Part shown: positions 42,951-52,438 of the stretch, one piece after another
How the letters are laid out: the number at the start of each line of letters is the position of its first letter
How positions within the stretch are numbered: position 1 is the first letter of the stretch
Assembly (NCBI RefSeq): GCF_004208415.1
Contig: NZ_CP035758.1
Location: 6,386,001-6,450,000 of the forward strand
Length of the DNA stretch: 64,000 nt
Direction of reading: 5' to 3'
DNA from: Ktedonosporobacter rubrisoli
GTDB lineage: Bacteria; Chloroflexota; Ktedonobacteria; Ktedonobacterales; Ktedonobacteraceae
Position numbers and translations under genes: made by a program
Notes under the pieces: model-generated
What the model saw: only the letters and a program-made list of their open reading frames with translations
Told to the model about the DNA's origin: nothing
Database searches by the model: none

Positions 42951-43184
42951 GATGAATATCCTTTTTGTTATTGCTTTACTGTGGATAGTGTACCATAGAA
43001 CAGAGCTTGAAGCGACAATAACAGGACTGGCTAAATTCCCGTTATTTCGCCGCTGACGAGGGTCTATAAAGGGGAAAAATTGTCTTACGCTGCCTGGCTC
43101 CCGGGAGAACGACCTGGCTCAACAGTAGGCACATAACCCTTAGGCCTCAGGGCTTGCCCTGGCAAACCTGGGCGCGGGGCGCTG

Positions 43185-44474
43185 CTAGTCATTTATTTCT
43201 ATGTCTATGTTTATGCTGCTTGAGTCGCTATGTTTATGCTTTTGCTTCTTTTGATGATGTTTGTCATGCTTATGGTCCTGCTTGACCGGTTGGCTCTCCT
43301 GCCAGGTGGTCATTGGCGCAATCTCCATCACATGAGCCGCGTCCGAGACGGGCCCTACATTCGCTGAGTGCTGCGATCCGGCGCCCGCTGAAGGCAAGGC
43401 AGGCCTGATATTCGGCGCGTTGCAGACAGCGGCGGCGCTGGGAGCCAGAGCAGCCTTGGAGGCTGCCGGCGCTTGCCAGCTATATAGAGCGGAACCAAGC
43501 AGGGTAGGAAATACGACGAAGACTGCTGCCCCAAGGCTCGCCAACAGAGCCTGGCGCGGCGACACCTTCCTGGGCTTCCTGCGTCCTGCCCCGAGAAGCT
43601 CATTTTCCTGGGAGAGCAGCCGAGTCAGCATAAGTCTATCCAGGGTGAGAGTGTGCCCCTGAGCCAGTTTTAAGGCTTGTTGGTAGGCTTCGGCAAATTC
43701 CTGGGCCGACTGAAAGCGCCTCTGCGGATCTTTCTCAAGAGCCTGCAAAACAACGCGCTCGATGCTACGCGGCAGATCTGTCCTGAGATGCGAGGGTGGA
43801 GTTGGGCGCTCGCGAATATGCTTGAGATAGATACCGATCGGCGTGCTGCCGGTAAAGGGAACATGACCGGTGAGCATCTGATAGAGCACAATCCCGAGCG
43901 CATACACATCGCTGCGCACAGTAACCGACTCATCAGCCAGCTCGGGAGCCATATATTCGGGCGTGCCTATCAAGTAGCCGCTAAGGGTGAGATCGGTCTC
44001 ATCGCCAACTTTTTTCACAAGGCCAAAATCGGTGAGATAGGCATGTGTCCCATCTTGCAACAGGATATTTGAGGGTTTGATATCGCGATGCAAGATACCC
44101 TGCCCATGCGCATAGTGCAAGGCGGAGGCGAGCTGATCGAGCAAGTTGCCCGCCTCCTCAAGGTCCAGTGCGCCCTCCTGCAGGCGCTGCTTTAGCGTAC
44201 CGGCAGCAATATATGGTGTAACCATATAAACCCAGGCTTCGAACTCCCCATGATCGAGAGCCGGGAGAATATGTTCGTGCTTCAAGGCCTGGCTGGTCGC
44301 GATCTCGCGCCTGAAGCGTTCGCAATGCTCTCTGTTGCTGCTGTGGACCAGCTTGATGACAACTGGCTGCAGGGTTCGGGTGTCTTTTGCCAAATAGATA
44401 TCTGACATGCCCCCACGAGCCAGATGGCGCTCAATAAAATAGGGCCCTAGCGAGTGCTGTTCGAGTTCTGGCAT
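43185..44474 (-). CDS. Membrane Ser/Thr protein kinase (PknB type)
   Basis: Encodes 429 residues. The kinase domain (about 10-270) is complete: GGMSDIYLAKD with the glycine loop, VVIKLVH with the ATP-binding Lys, catalytic HRDIKPSN near 126 and DFGL near 145, plus an activation loop with Thr and TPEYMAPE. A membrane helix lies near 310-330. The outside part is short (about 100 residues), Ala/Pro/Ser-rich, and ends in a His/Lys-rich tail (HKHDKHHQKKQKHKH). It probably signals across the membrane by phosphorylating proteins; the tail may bind metal or polyanions. No PASTA repeats. Phosphatase partner not found. Confidence 0.9.
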   Translation of the reverse strand: MPELEQHSLGPYFIERHLARGGMSDIYLAKDTRTLQPVVIKLVHSSNREHCERFRREIATSQALKHEHILPALDHGEFEAWVYMVTPYIAAGTLKQRLQEGALDLEEAGNLLDQLASALHYAHGQGILHRDIKPSNILLQDGTHAYLTDFGLVKKVGDETDLTLSGYLIGTPEYMAPELADESVTVRSDVYALGIVLYQMLTGHVPFTGSTPIGIYLKHIRERPTPPSHLRTDLPRSIERVVLQALEKDPQRRFQSAQEFAEAYQQALKLAQGHTLTLDRLMLTRLLSQENELLGAGRRKPRKVSPRQALLASLGAAVFVVFPTLLGSALYSWQAPAASKAALAPSAAAVCNAPNIRPALPSAGAGSQHSANVGPVSDAAHVMEIAPMTTWQESQPVKQDHKHDKHHQKKQKHKHSDSSSINIDIEIND

Positions 44475-44584
44475 GTTTCCCCCATGTATCAGTGGATATC
44501 TCTTTACTATACATGATACACGCCTATACAGCGGAATTGGTGTCAGGGGATAATGCTATTCAGAAGCTCCTTTGGCTCGCAAAT

Positions 44585-45676
44585 CTACTGCAAGGGCAAG
44601 GCTCGCTCCAAAAAGCGTTGCCAGTTGCCGCTCATAATGCCAATGACATCCTCTTCTTTATAGCCAGCTTTGCGCAAAGCCTCAGCAAGTTTAATGGTAT
44701 CGGCCACAGTATCAAGTTCGGCGGGAGTTTCCTCGCGACCAAAGCCGCCATCGATATCGGTACCAATCCCGATATGGCGCGCGCTGCCGGTAAGCTGGCA
44801 AATATGATCGATGTGCTTAACAACTTGATCCAGGCTAATCGGGAAGCGGTTCTGGCGCGTCCAGTTTTTGTCAATGAAGGGATTGGCGAAGACCATGCCA
44901 ATGACTGCATCGCGCTCGGCAAGGGCCTTAATCATCTCATCGCTCAAGTGGCGATCGGTCGGCACGAAGGCCCGACAATTGCTATGGCTAGCGATGACCG
45001 GACCATGAAACAGCTCAAGGGCTTGCCAGAAGCTCTCTTCGGCCAGGTGGGAGATATCAAGCGCGAGCCCACAGCGCTCCATCTCGCGCAAAAGCTCTTT
45101 TCCGGCCGGCGTCAGCGGTCCTGGCGCGTGGGTGCCACCGCTGTAGCGCGTTCCTTGCCAGGCAAGACCAACGATACGCACGCCTTGCGCGAACCACTCG
45201 GCGGCTTCCTCGGGCGTGCGAATGGGATCGGCGCCTTCCATAAGTGGCACAATCCCAAATGGGCGATCCGCGTCGTCTTCGCGCGTGTGCTCCCAGGCCA
45301 TGAGCAGCTCTTTAAGATCGCCCTGGTTCAGGATGAGCGAGACGCCGGGCTCTTCGGCAAGCTCGCGATAATACGAGAGCTGGCCTTTTCCTACACGGTG
45401 AGCCTCTTCAGCATTCCGATATGACTGCGTATAGCGAACCTTGATGTCCTCGGCGGCGGAGACGCTCTGCGGCTCCACAAAGATGGTGCCAAAGACAATG
45501 CCAAAGCCTCCCTGGCGCAATTGGGGTAAGCCAGACATGGCAATGTCGTTAAGATATTCATCTCCCTGCATGCGCAGCTGCTCCCGCCGGCGTACAGCCT
45601 GTACGGATTGGCGAATATCGCGGCCCCATTCCAGCGCGTTGTAGGCAATATCCTCGTGGGCATCGATGATTAACAT
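44585..45676 (-). CDS. Membrane dipeptidase (peptidase M19 family)
   Basis: Encodes 363 residues of the renal-dipeptidase fold, a zinc amidohydrolase barrel. HED at residues 7-9 gives the first metal ligands, DISHLAEESFW and VIASHSNCRAF the second set, and HIGIGTDIDGG near 285 the C-terminal pocket. The family cleaves dipeptides, often with D-amino acids, and can open beta-lactams. There is no signal peptide, so unlike the mammalian enzyme it is cytoplasmic. Ends 110 bases from the kinase start on the same strand; the two may not be linked. A long antisense frame here is not a gene. Confidence 0.88.
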   Translation of the reverse strand: MLIIDAHEDIAYNALEWGRDIRQSVQAVRRREQLRMQGDEYLNDIAMSGLPQLRQGGFGIVFGTIFVEPQSVSAAEDIKVRYTQSYRNAEEAHRVGKGQLSYYRELAEEPGVSLILNQGDLKELLMAWEHTREDDADRPFGIVPLMEGADPIRTPEEAAEWFAQGVRIVGLAWQGTRYSGGTHAPGPLTPAGKELLREMERCGLALDISHLAEESFWQALELFHGPVIASHSNCRAFVPTDRHLSDEMIKALAERDAVIGMVFANPFIDKNWTRQNRFPISLDQVVKHIDHICQLTGSARHIGIGTDIDGGFGREETPAELDTVADTIKLAEALRKAGYKEEDVIGIMSGNWQRFLERALPLQ

Positions 45677-45910
45677 ACACTCTTTCTCCTGACTAAAGGT
45701 ACTACTCTACTATCATACAATCTTTTCAGGCAGATTTGGGCGCGGGTATGGATAGTAATAAGCATGTTCATTGTTCTGCCCTCCATATTTCTTTTACGTA
45801 TAGAATGGCTGACCTTCACAACAAGCTGAGCTGGAAAGCTTACGTGCTTTGCGCATAGGGGAGGGTCAAATAGTAGCTTCAGGAGGGCGGCGGAGGCATT
45901 GAAAACATGG

Positions 45911-45941
45911 CGTTGGGGCAAACCGGCCGTCTGCCCCAACG
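45911..45941 (-). terminator. Hairpin after the propeller protein gene
   Basis: Perfect 10-bp stem CGTTGGGGCA / TGCCCCAACG, loop 11, 31 bases past the stop of the gene at 45972-47468. Confidence 0.65.
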
Positions 45942-45971
45942 TTAAGGCTCATTGCTTGCGCAGACCATGGA

Positions 45972-47468
45972 TCAACCAAGCACTTGCAGGAGCACGCGAT
46001 TATTGGGGTCCACCCCTCCGGGAGCCTTGAACGAGTCAAGAGACTTGCCATCTGTGGCGCGCACTATCTTGATAAGGTTATCGGGCAGGCTCAGATAGAC
46101 GCGCGCGTTATCGGCTGCCGGCGGATATTCGACGGTGAGGGGATCGTGAATACCATAGGTCCAGCGCTGCTTGCCGTTGCTGGCATCCAGAGCCACAAGG
46201 GTCTGTCCATCATGTCCATCGCTGTAGCGATAAAAGTACACGCCGCGCTCGGTGACCGTTGGATAAGAGCTGCCGGATGTAGAGCTATCCACATAGTGCC
46301 AGAGCTGCGCACCATCTTTGGCGGAAAAGGCATAGATGCTATTGCCTTGATTCGGTTGGCGATTCGTATTTACATAGATGGCTCCGTTTACAAGGGTCGT
46401 ACCATAGCCTGTTAGAGAACCGTCAAGCGTATGGCTCCAGAGTTTCGTTCCGTTCGCCGTGCTGTAACCTTCAATGCGTCCAGAGGTAATGGTCAGAGCT
46501 AAGACGCCATTGACTATAAAGCCGCGCTCTACCTGTCCACCGGCCTCAGGGACCTTTTTCTGCCAGAGGACATGCCCATCATCGGCTCTCAGGGCGAAAA
46601 GCTCGCCCTGGCTCCCATTTTCGCCATAGACTGCTCCGTCCGCTGCCGCCAGCAAATTTACCTTATCGCCTTGCAGCGTATATTCCCACTTCTTTGCGCC
46701 ATTAGCGAGGGCAAGAGCCTGCACAACGGATGAGCCCTGCTTCACCTGGGGAAGATAGAGCGTATCGTTGTAGCTGACAAGGAAGGTGTTATAGTACATT
46801 AGATGTGTTGCAAGATCCAGCTTCCAGCGTATTTTCCCGCTGGCAATATCCAGGGCATAGAGCTTATCCTGATCGTTCACCGTTCCTGCGATAAAGCAGG
46901 TGGTGCCGATGATCTGTTCACCAGAAGCAATCCGCCCGCCAGGTACTTGAAATTGCCAGATCGACTTATGCGTTTGCATATCGAGCCGATACAGGGCGTT
47001 ATCCCCTAACACAAACATCATTTGCTTTCCTCCTGAATCGCCTGCGTTCGCGGGTGAGCCGGGTAGGCCCGAATGCGCCGTGGAGGCCAGTCGAAATAGC
47101 ACAAGCATACTCGCTGTGAGCAGCAAAACGCAGATCACCGCAGCCAGCAGGTTTAGTTTATGGGCCAGGGGGTCAAATCTCGTGTGGCTCGGGGCTCCTT
47201 GCAGCATTCGATATCTCCTACCTTTAGGATGCAATGCCAGCGTCCGCCGTTGCCTGGCCTGAGTCATTTGAGTTTGCTCCAGACGTAGCCAGACCCGCTG
47301 CAAGGCGCTATCCTGCTCAGCAGGAGCAAAGTGCCGGTGGAGGGCGTGAACAGCAGCCTGAGCAGTTCTATCTAATTGCCCGTCCTCAGTAAATTTGTTA
47401 TCAAGGTATTCATCTATCTGTTCATCTATTTCTTGCGGAAGAAAGACTTCTTGCTCATGTTCAGCCAT
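45972..47468 (-). CDS. Membrane PQQ-type propeller protein, probable anti-sigma partner
   Basis: Encodes 498 residues from ATG 47468, which overlaps the end of the sigma factor gene by eight bases. Residues 1-104 are cytoplasmic and acidic/helical with no HCC zinc motif; a membrane helix is at 105-127. Residues about 145-498 are an outside beta-propeller of the PQQ-binding-like type, with repeats such as LYRLDMQTHKSIWQF and LYALDIASGKIRW every about 40-45 residues. The layout, sigma gene then membrane protein with an external sensor, is that of sigma/anti-sigma pairs. The N-terminal sigma-binding role is inferred. PQQ itself may not be bound. Confidence 0.72.
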   Translation of the reverse strand: MAEHEQEVFLPQEIDEQIDEYLDNKFTEDGQLDRTAQAAVHALHRHFAPAEQDSALQRVWLRLEQTQMTQARQRRTLALHPKGRRYRMLQGAPSHTRFDPLAHKLNLLAAVICVLLLTASMLVLFRLASTAHSGLPGSPANAGDSGGKQMMFVLGDNALYRLDMQTHKSIWQFQVPGGRIASGEQIIGTTCFIAGTVNDQDKLYALDIASGKIRWKLDLATHLMYYNTFLVSYNDTLYLPQVKQGSSVVQALALANGAKKWEYTLQGDKVNLLAAADGAVYGENGSQGELFALRADDGHVLWQKKVPEAGGQVERGFIVNGVLALTITSGRIEGYSTANGTKLWSHTLDGSLTGYGTTLVNGAIYVNTNRQPNQGNSIYAFSAKDGAQLWHYVDSSTSGSSYPTVTERGVYFYRYSDGHDGQTLVALDASNGKQRWTYGIHDPLTVEYPPAADNARVYLSLPDNLIKIVRATDGKSLDSFKAPGGVDPNNRVLLQVLG

Positions 47469-48009
47469 TAGTGTTCCCCTCTCCCTTCTGCCTGTAGAAA
47501 CCACGCACAGTATTTAAGGCGCGCGAGAGCATCGTGCGAATCGCGCCTTCTCGCTTATTGAGCACACTAGCAATTTCCGCACAACGCAAGCCAGCCATAA
47601 AACGCAGCTGCAACACTTCCTGCTGAGTAGAAGTCAGATTTCGCAAATAGGCGCGCAAATGCGTGTATTCTTCGTCACGGACAAGCGCTTCTTCGGGCAT
47701 CCGTTCGCTGCTATCAAGCACGCTCTCCGCCTTCTCCAGCGGTAAAAAGTGACGGCGCCGCAGCCATCTAGAGTGATCGATCATCTTATTGCGAGCCACG
47801 GTCATCAGCCAGGCGCGCTGCTCTTCCTCGCGCATGCCTGCCAGGCGCGCTTCCTGTTCTAGCGCTACCAGGAAAACGTCGAAGAGCAGATCTTCGGCAT
47901 CTTCGTGGGTTGGCGCATGTTGATGCAAATACGCCAGGATACCTGGCGCGCAGAGCCGATAGAGTCGGGCGCACAGAGAATCAACGTCGCTTTCTTTCAA
48001 TGTTGCCAT
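47461..48009 (-). CDS. ECF-type RNA polymerase sigma factor
   Basis: Encodes 182 residues from ATG 48009, which has CAGGAG at five bases' distance; an in-frame ATG upstream does not. Region 2 (HEDAEDLLFDVFLVALEQ, then AWLMTVARNKMIDHSR) binds the -10 and core RNA polymerase, and region 4 (LTSTQQEVLQLRFMAGLRCAEIASVLNKREGAIRTMLSRAL) is the helix-turn-helix for the -35. There is no region 1 or 3, as in ECF sigma factors. Transcribed with the overlapping propeller protein, which probably holds it inactive until a signal arrives. Autoregulated promoter not identified. Confidence 0.9.
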   Translation of the reverse strand: MATLKESDVDSLCARLYRLCAPGILAYLHQHAPTHEDAEDLLFDVFLVALEQEARLAGMREEEQRAWLMTVARNKMIDHSRWLRRRHFLPLEKAESVLDSSERMPEEALVRDEEYTHLRAYLRNLTSTQQEVLQLRFMAGLRCAEIASVLNKREGAIRTMLSRALNTVRGFYRQKGEGNTNG

Positions 48010-48241
48010 CTTTCTCCTGAGATATCTCAACCAGAGTAACGTCTCAAGGGAAAAAATGTTACATGCTTCTGAAAGTTGAAATTCTCCCTATTGCAGATTG
48101 TTTTTAGGGGGCGCAATTTAGCTTTACATGCGGGGCTAGAAGTGGGACAAGAGGCAAGCTGGGAAGCCCGTACACGCACATGAGATTAGCTTTCTTCTGC
48201 TTTAGTTAAGAGGTACTTTCATTTAGCTTTGTCGCTTTGAT

Positions 48242-48263
48242 GCGGCTGAGGAAGCTCAGCCGC
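48242..48263 (-). terminator. Hairpin overlapping the yciH stop codon
   Basis: Perfect 9-bp stem GCGGCTGAG / CTCAGCCGC with a four-base loop; the TGA stop lies in one arm. No T-tract follows. Confidence 0.5.
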
Positions 48264-48615
48264 CCGCGCGCTTGACCTTATAGCTCAGCGCACTCAATTT
48301 GGCAATTACTTTCTCACAATGGTCGCCCTGGATCTCGATATTGCCATCCTTGACGGTCCCGCCGGAGCCGCACAACTTCTTGAGTTGTTGGGCCAGCGCA
48401 TTCAATTCGGCCTCACTTCCCGGAACTCCATCGACCACGGTCACGGTTTTGCCACCTCGACCCTTGCGGTCACGCCTTACGCGCACAATGCCATCACTTT
48501 TGCGCGTCGGTTGCCCTGATTGGCCGCAGCGACAGTCTTTATATGGCAAGCCGCAGGTGGGACAGGTCGTCACGCGCCCACCATCGGTTGAATACACCAG
48601 GCGATCTGATTGCAT
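48256..48615 (-). CDS. yciH: SUI1/eIF1-family translation factor (YciH-like)
   Basis: Encodes 119 residues. The SUI1 domain covers about 40-117, with VRVRRDRKGRGGKTVTVVDG and a KKLCGSGGTVKDGNIEIQGDH segment containing the conserved Gly-rich turn. The N-terminus has CPTCGLPYKDCRC, a small zinc knot also seen in bacterial homologues. The protein is thought to act at translation initiation or as an inhibitor under stress, by analogy with eIF1. GAGAGGAAGGGC precedes the ATG. Single gene. Confidence 0.9.
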   Translation of the reverse strand: MQSDRLVYSTDGGRVTTCPTCGLPYKDCRCGQSGQPTRKSDGIVRVRRDRKGRGGKTVTVVDGVPGSEAELNALAQQLKKLCGSGGTVKDGNIEIQGDHCEKVIAKLSALSYKVKRAGG

Positions 48616-49600
48616 ATGCCCTTCCTCTCAGCATTAATTTCCAATATTCTTATCAAGCAATAGCTATGCTATCCACACTCCAAGCCATGGCCCGACGAAG
48701 CCGACATCCTCTTCGCCCTGCATTGTACCATAGTCGCTTTCCCATTTCCCACTTCACAGCAGTGTTCCCAACGATGGATCCTTGAAGGATCGTCAGGGAA
48801 ATGTCGTGGCCTGAATCGGCAAGGCTGCTCTAGAATGGACCAAAGCTGACCAGGCAATTGGTTCACGGCTTCTGAACATCATTATAGTGTTGGACAATGT
48901 AAGAGAGACCTGCCGTTATGCATCTTTCTAAAACGTTATCAATTCTTAAGACCTGCAAAGAGAACTTTTTGTTTCTAGCCCAGAGCAGACGGTGGAAAAA
49001 CCAGAACTGGAAAGCCCTGCCGGCAATCCCACCTACGTATTCAGAATAGAATTGTGAAGTACACCACAGTTTATTTTGATATATATAAATATAATAAGCA
49101 TATTAGACGACAAAATTCCTTTTCAAAGAGAGGTAAAATATTATGGATATTCCCAGGATATTATCAAACATACGAGCAAGTATGGCTTTCTCTTTATTTT
49201 TAGTCAGGAGCGCATACGTATTCGCTGTTGGGTATGCTATATATCACCGCGAAACGATCCAGCAAAAACAGCAGCAGAATCAAGAGAAAAGCATTATACG
49301 CGGCGTTCGAGAAATGCACAACGGCAATAAGCGCCACACACGATCAATCGCACACAGCAGGCGATCCGGTGGGATACGCTCTTCCTCTCAGGGCTAATCT
49401 GTTGTGCCCTCAAGCCTTCCTCGATCATACCCCTGAGCGATTCCTAATTTCTTCCTTCACCTCGCCGTGTCTACGGACTTAACAATCATAATGAGAAATA
49501 AATGTAGGAGATTCGTATAGAGCTATTTTCTATTTTTATCAATGGCCTTAAAGAGAGGCGAAAACAGCAATCGACCTTCGTAGACAAGCAATAATCTTCT
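48616..49600. other. Long intergenic region, no supported gene
   Basis: Nearly 1 kb. Frames of up to 84 codons at 49076-49482 overlap one another and look random. The stretch 49359-49406 resembles the start of yciH (about 37 of 48 bases, minus strand), perhaps a decayed copy. 49060-49150 is AT-rich. Confidence 0.5.
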
Positions 49601-51598
49601 TCAGGAGAGCCAGGGCAGGTGTTCGCGCAGCTCGGGTAAAGCTTGCGCGACGGCTTCGCGGCCGGCCGCAATAAATTTATGGCCAGCGGCAAACTGGCGC
49701 AGCGAGACGCGATGCAGCCGGGGACGCAATACTACATCGGCCTCACGAATGCTATGCGTGCCAATCGTCGCCATAGCCAGATCATAGCTGCGCAAGAGCA
49801 GATCAATGATATGTGGCGAGCTCGCGTTTGGCTGCTCAGCTTCAGTTGACCAGCTTGCGGCATTGAGTAGCGCGGGCGGCTCCTGCCCGCCCAGTTCAGC
49901 CGCGAGCAGGATATCGGCTCCCATCTGGCGCACCTGGCGAATCGGGACCGGATCGTGCATGCCAGCATCGATAAGGATATGTTCGCCGATGAGCACTGGC
50001 GGAAAGATTCCCGGGAGGGCCACGCTGGCCAGGCAGGCTCTCCACAGCGGCCCACGCTCGATGGCTACCCCCGCACGCGTGGCCAGATCGGCCGCAATGA
50101 TCGCAAAGGGCGTGGTCAGGTCCTCAAAGCGCACTTCTCCGCAGATGCTGCGCAACATTTTTTTGATCCCGCTATTAGAGAAGAGCGACGTGCGCGGAAA
50201 ATTCCACCTGACGATGTGGCGCTGAATCTCCATAAAAATCGCCTCGCTCTCGGCCTGCGATTTGCCGATCAGATGCATACCGGGCGCCAGGATGCCGCTA
50301 CTGCAGGCCGCGATATAATCAAGCGGGATGCCCATCTCCAACAATCCGGCCAGAATGCCCAGATGGGCAAAGCCGCGCGCACCACCTCCGCCAAAGGCAA
50401 TCCCTATCGTCTGCCTGGCAATATATCTGGCGACAAAATCAACGGCCCGGCTCAAAGGCACTTCCGGCACTTGCTCACGCAAAGACAGCCGAGCTTGCCA
50501 GCACCGCTCCAGCAGCGCGTTATCGGCCGGCAATAAGCGTACAACAGGTTGCCCCAACTGCTGGGCATAGCGATCCTGCAAGCCGATAGTAGGCGCTTCG
50601 GGCACCCGGGTCACAAAGAGGGCTTGCTCGCAGGCCAGCGCCGGAGCAATATAGCTATGGATCGTGCAAGACGCCACAAGGGCTATAGCCCGCGCCAGGC
50701 GAATCGGTGGCTCTTCCTCACACAAGGCACTTATCACATGCGTCGGCGTCTTATCATCGGCCACCAGCAGAATGTAGTCATAACATCCTACCAGCTCGTC
50801 AAGTAGAGAAAGCACAGCCGTGTCCAGAATGAGCAGCTGCTCGTAGCTTGCCGTGAGCGGAGCAATGGCCGGAAAATACTGATCCTCGGCCGCAAGAGGC
50901 GCATAATGGGCCTGCAGGAGAGAGCGCTCCTGCGCGCAAGAGAGCAGATCGGGGCGCATCTGCCCTGCGTGCCTGGCAAAGTGCGCATAGCTAGCCTCCT
51001 CCTGGCTGCAAAGTTCCAGCAACAACACGCGCTTATGTGTGCACGCTGTCAACGCATCGGCCAGATGAAAGGCCAGGGCCTGCTCTAGAGGAGCTGCAGG
51101 CGGCTCGGACAAGCTCAGCAAGATAAACTGTGTGCGCTGAGGAAAGAGATGCTGGTTGGTGCGCGTCAGGCGTTGTGAGAGGATCGTATTGATATTCCTT
51201 GATAGCGTGGGACAGCTACCAATCAGGGCAAGAAAATCCGCCTGAGCCAGCGACCACAGCTCGGTCTCTTGCTCAGCATAGATGCTTGCGCCCGGCGGCT
51301 CTCCGCTAATCAGGGACATCTCGCCAAAGCACTCGCCCGGCCCCAGACGAGCCACCACGCGAGCCAGGGAAGAGGCGTGTGAGCCCTGCTGCTCATCCTC
51401 GCTGGGCAAGACCACACGCACCTGACCGCGCGCAATGATATAGAGCTGCCCATGCCAGCGGCCGCGCTCAAGAATGCATGCCCCGGGCTCATAGTGCGAG
51501 CTGCGCAGCCGAGCCAGAATAGCTTCACTTTCCTGCGGCTGCAAATGCCGGAATAACTCGCTTTTCTCGATGAGCTTATCTGCTCCCATGTCCTGCAT
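49601..51598 (-). CDS. Cyclic-nucleotide-binding patatin-like phospholipase
   Basis: Encodes 665 residues. Residues about 13-140 are a cNMP-binding domain with a VARLGPGECFGEMSLISGEPPGAS phosphate cassette. A long middle part (about 150-390) is a Rossmann-like segment with no clear family. The C-terminal patatin domain (about 395-620) has the oxyanion loop GGGGARG near 401-407, the nucleophile Ser in ACSSG near 431 (usually GxSxG, here the first Gly is Ala) and DAGMHDPVP near 542 as the catalytic Asp. Such proteins (NTE-like) hydrolyse lysophospholipids, with activity tuned by cyclic nucleotide. Start site is uncertain. Read alone. Confidence 0.82.
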   Translation of the reverse strand: MQDMGADKLIEKSELFRHLQPQESEAILARLRSSHYEPGACILERGRWHGQLYIIARGQVRVVLPSEDEQQGSHASSLARVVARLGPGECFGEMSLISGEPPGASIYAEQETELWSLAQADFLALIGSCPTLSRNINTILSQRLTRTNQHLFPQRTQFILLSLSEPPAAPLEQALAFHLADALTACTHKRVLLLELCSQEEASYAHFARHAGQMRPDLLSCAQERSLLQAHYAPLAAEDQYFPAIAPLTASYEQLLILDTAVLSLLDELVGCYDYILLVADDKTPTHVISALCEEEPPIRLARAIALVASCTIHSYIAPALACEQALFVTRVPEAPTIGLQDRYAQQLGQPVVRLLPADNALLERCWQARLSLREQVPEVPLSRAVDFVARYIARQTIGIAFGGGGARGFAHLGILAGLLEMGIPLDYIAACSSGILAPGMHLIGKSQAESEAIFMEIQRHIVRWNFPRTSLFSNSGIKKMLRSICGEVRFEDLTTPFAIIAADLATRAGVAIERGPLWRACLASVALPGIFPPVLIGEHILIDAGMHDPVPIRQVRQMGADILLAAELGGQEPPALLNAASWSTEAEQPNASSPHIIDLLLRSYDLAMATIGTHSIREADVVLRPRLHRVSLRQFAAGHKFIAAGREAVAQALPELREHLPWLS

Positions 51599-51810
51599 GC
51601 TTTGATTGTAGCTACTATCACCTTCTCTGTCCAGTGAGCAAATTCACATGCAATGATTTTTCCGTTTTCTTATCCCTTTATCAGAATAACGAGGTAATGG
51701 TTAGTGGCGTCGAAGCTGCAGCGGTGACAGACGTTTTGCAACGCAGCAGATGAGTATAAAGTTTGAGTAGCACACTCTCTGCTGGCCTAAGAGTACGGGA
51801 GAGAAGAGTA

Positions 51811-52278
51811 ATGAATATTAATGAGCAGTTGGAGAGTTTCCTGGCTGAATTAGGAGTAGAGATGGAACAACCGGAAGATAGGCTTTACAATGGTGACTCT
51901 GTTCCCGAGATATCCATTTTCCAGGCCTCACGCGATCATTATGGCGTCTTCTATCGTCTTGACATCATTGACTGCAAACCAGAGCTGCGCATCATGGTTC
52001 CTGTTGATAAGGGCGATACGAAGATGGATATCTATCTTGTACAACTGAGCGAGCATATGCCACTCAATACTTGCTTTGCCGAGATGTCAGTGTACGAAGG
52101 AAGCGCCGCCTACGAGCATGGACGCGAAGCTGCCCTGCAACATCTTCTGTACGCCTCGGCCGAAATGATGAAGCAGCTTTTCTGGTCCGGCGACCTGCAA
52201 AGCCTGAATTTCCCGCCAGAGATTGTAGTCTATCCGCTCTTGATTAATGACCGCAGAAGGAGCCGCTACCTGCGTTAG
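51811..52278 (+). CDS. Hypothetical protein
   Basis: Encodes 155 residues from ATG 51811 (GAGAGAAGAG upstream). It starts with a helix (INEQLESFLAELGVEM), then a beta-rich core with paired strands (HYGVFYRLDII, PELRIMVPVDKG, MDIYLVQLSEHM), then two helices ending LQHLLYASAEMMKQLFW. Shape suggests a small soluble alpha/beta domain, not a known enzyme. Its first 20 residues resemble those of the hypothetical protein at 39997-40431. It is followed, after 240 bases with a promoter and hairpin, by the heme operon. Function unknown. Confidence 0.6.
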   Translation: MNINEQLESFLAELGVEMEQPEDRLYNGDSVPEISIFQASRDHYGVFYRLDIIDCKPELRIMVPVDKGDTKMDIYLVQLSEHMPLNTCFAEMSVYEGSAAYEHGREAALQHLLYASAEMMKQLFWSGDLQSLNFPPEIVVYPLLINDRRRSRYLR

Positions 52279-52334
52279 AATTCTCAAAATCTACAAACCA
52301 ATTGACATTTTTGCAGATTTTGATAGATTTTTAC

Positions 52335-52364
52335 TTGCCAGAGGGCTGCCATTCACGCTATTAT
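52335..52364 (+). promoter_or_regulatory. Promoter of the heme operon
   Basis: TTGCCA (52335-52340) and TATTAT (52359-52364), 18-bp spacer, 153 bases before hemE. An alternative upstream TTGACA (52302-52307) has a poor -10. Confidence 0.5.
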
Positions 52365-52381
52365 ATATAAGAGCCATTCAC

Positions 52382-52438
52382 GGTCACCCTGGAGGAGCGA
52401 AGGACAGCAGAATTTAGCCTAACTCCTCCTGGGTGATC
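52382..52438 (+). promoter_or_regulatory. Leader hairpin of the heme operon
   Basis: Sixteen-base arms at 52382-52397 and 52423-52438 pair at 14 or 15 positions (GGTCACCC..GGAGGAG with CTCCTCC..GGGTGATC), loop 25 bases, then TTTGTG. The stem begins close to the predicted transcript start and may act as attenuator or stabiliser. A second inverted repeat, GTTTACTT / AAGTAAAC, follows at about 52457-52486. Confidence 0.6.

Noticed and set aside
44492..45424. Plus-strand frame of 310 codons
   Set aside because: Antisense to the M19 dipeptidase, whose metal motifs are clear.
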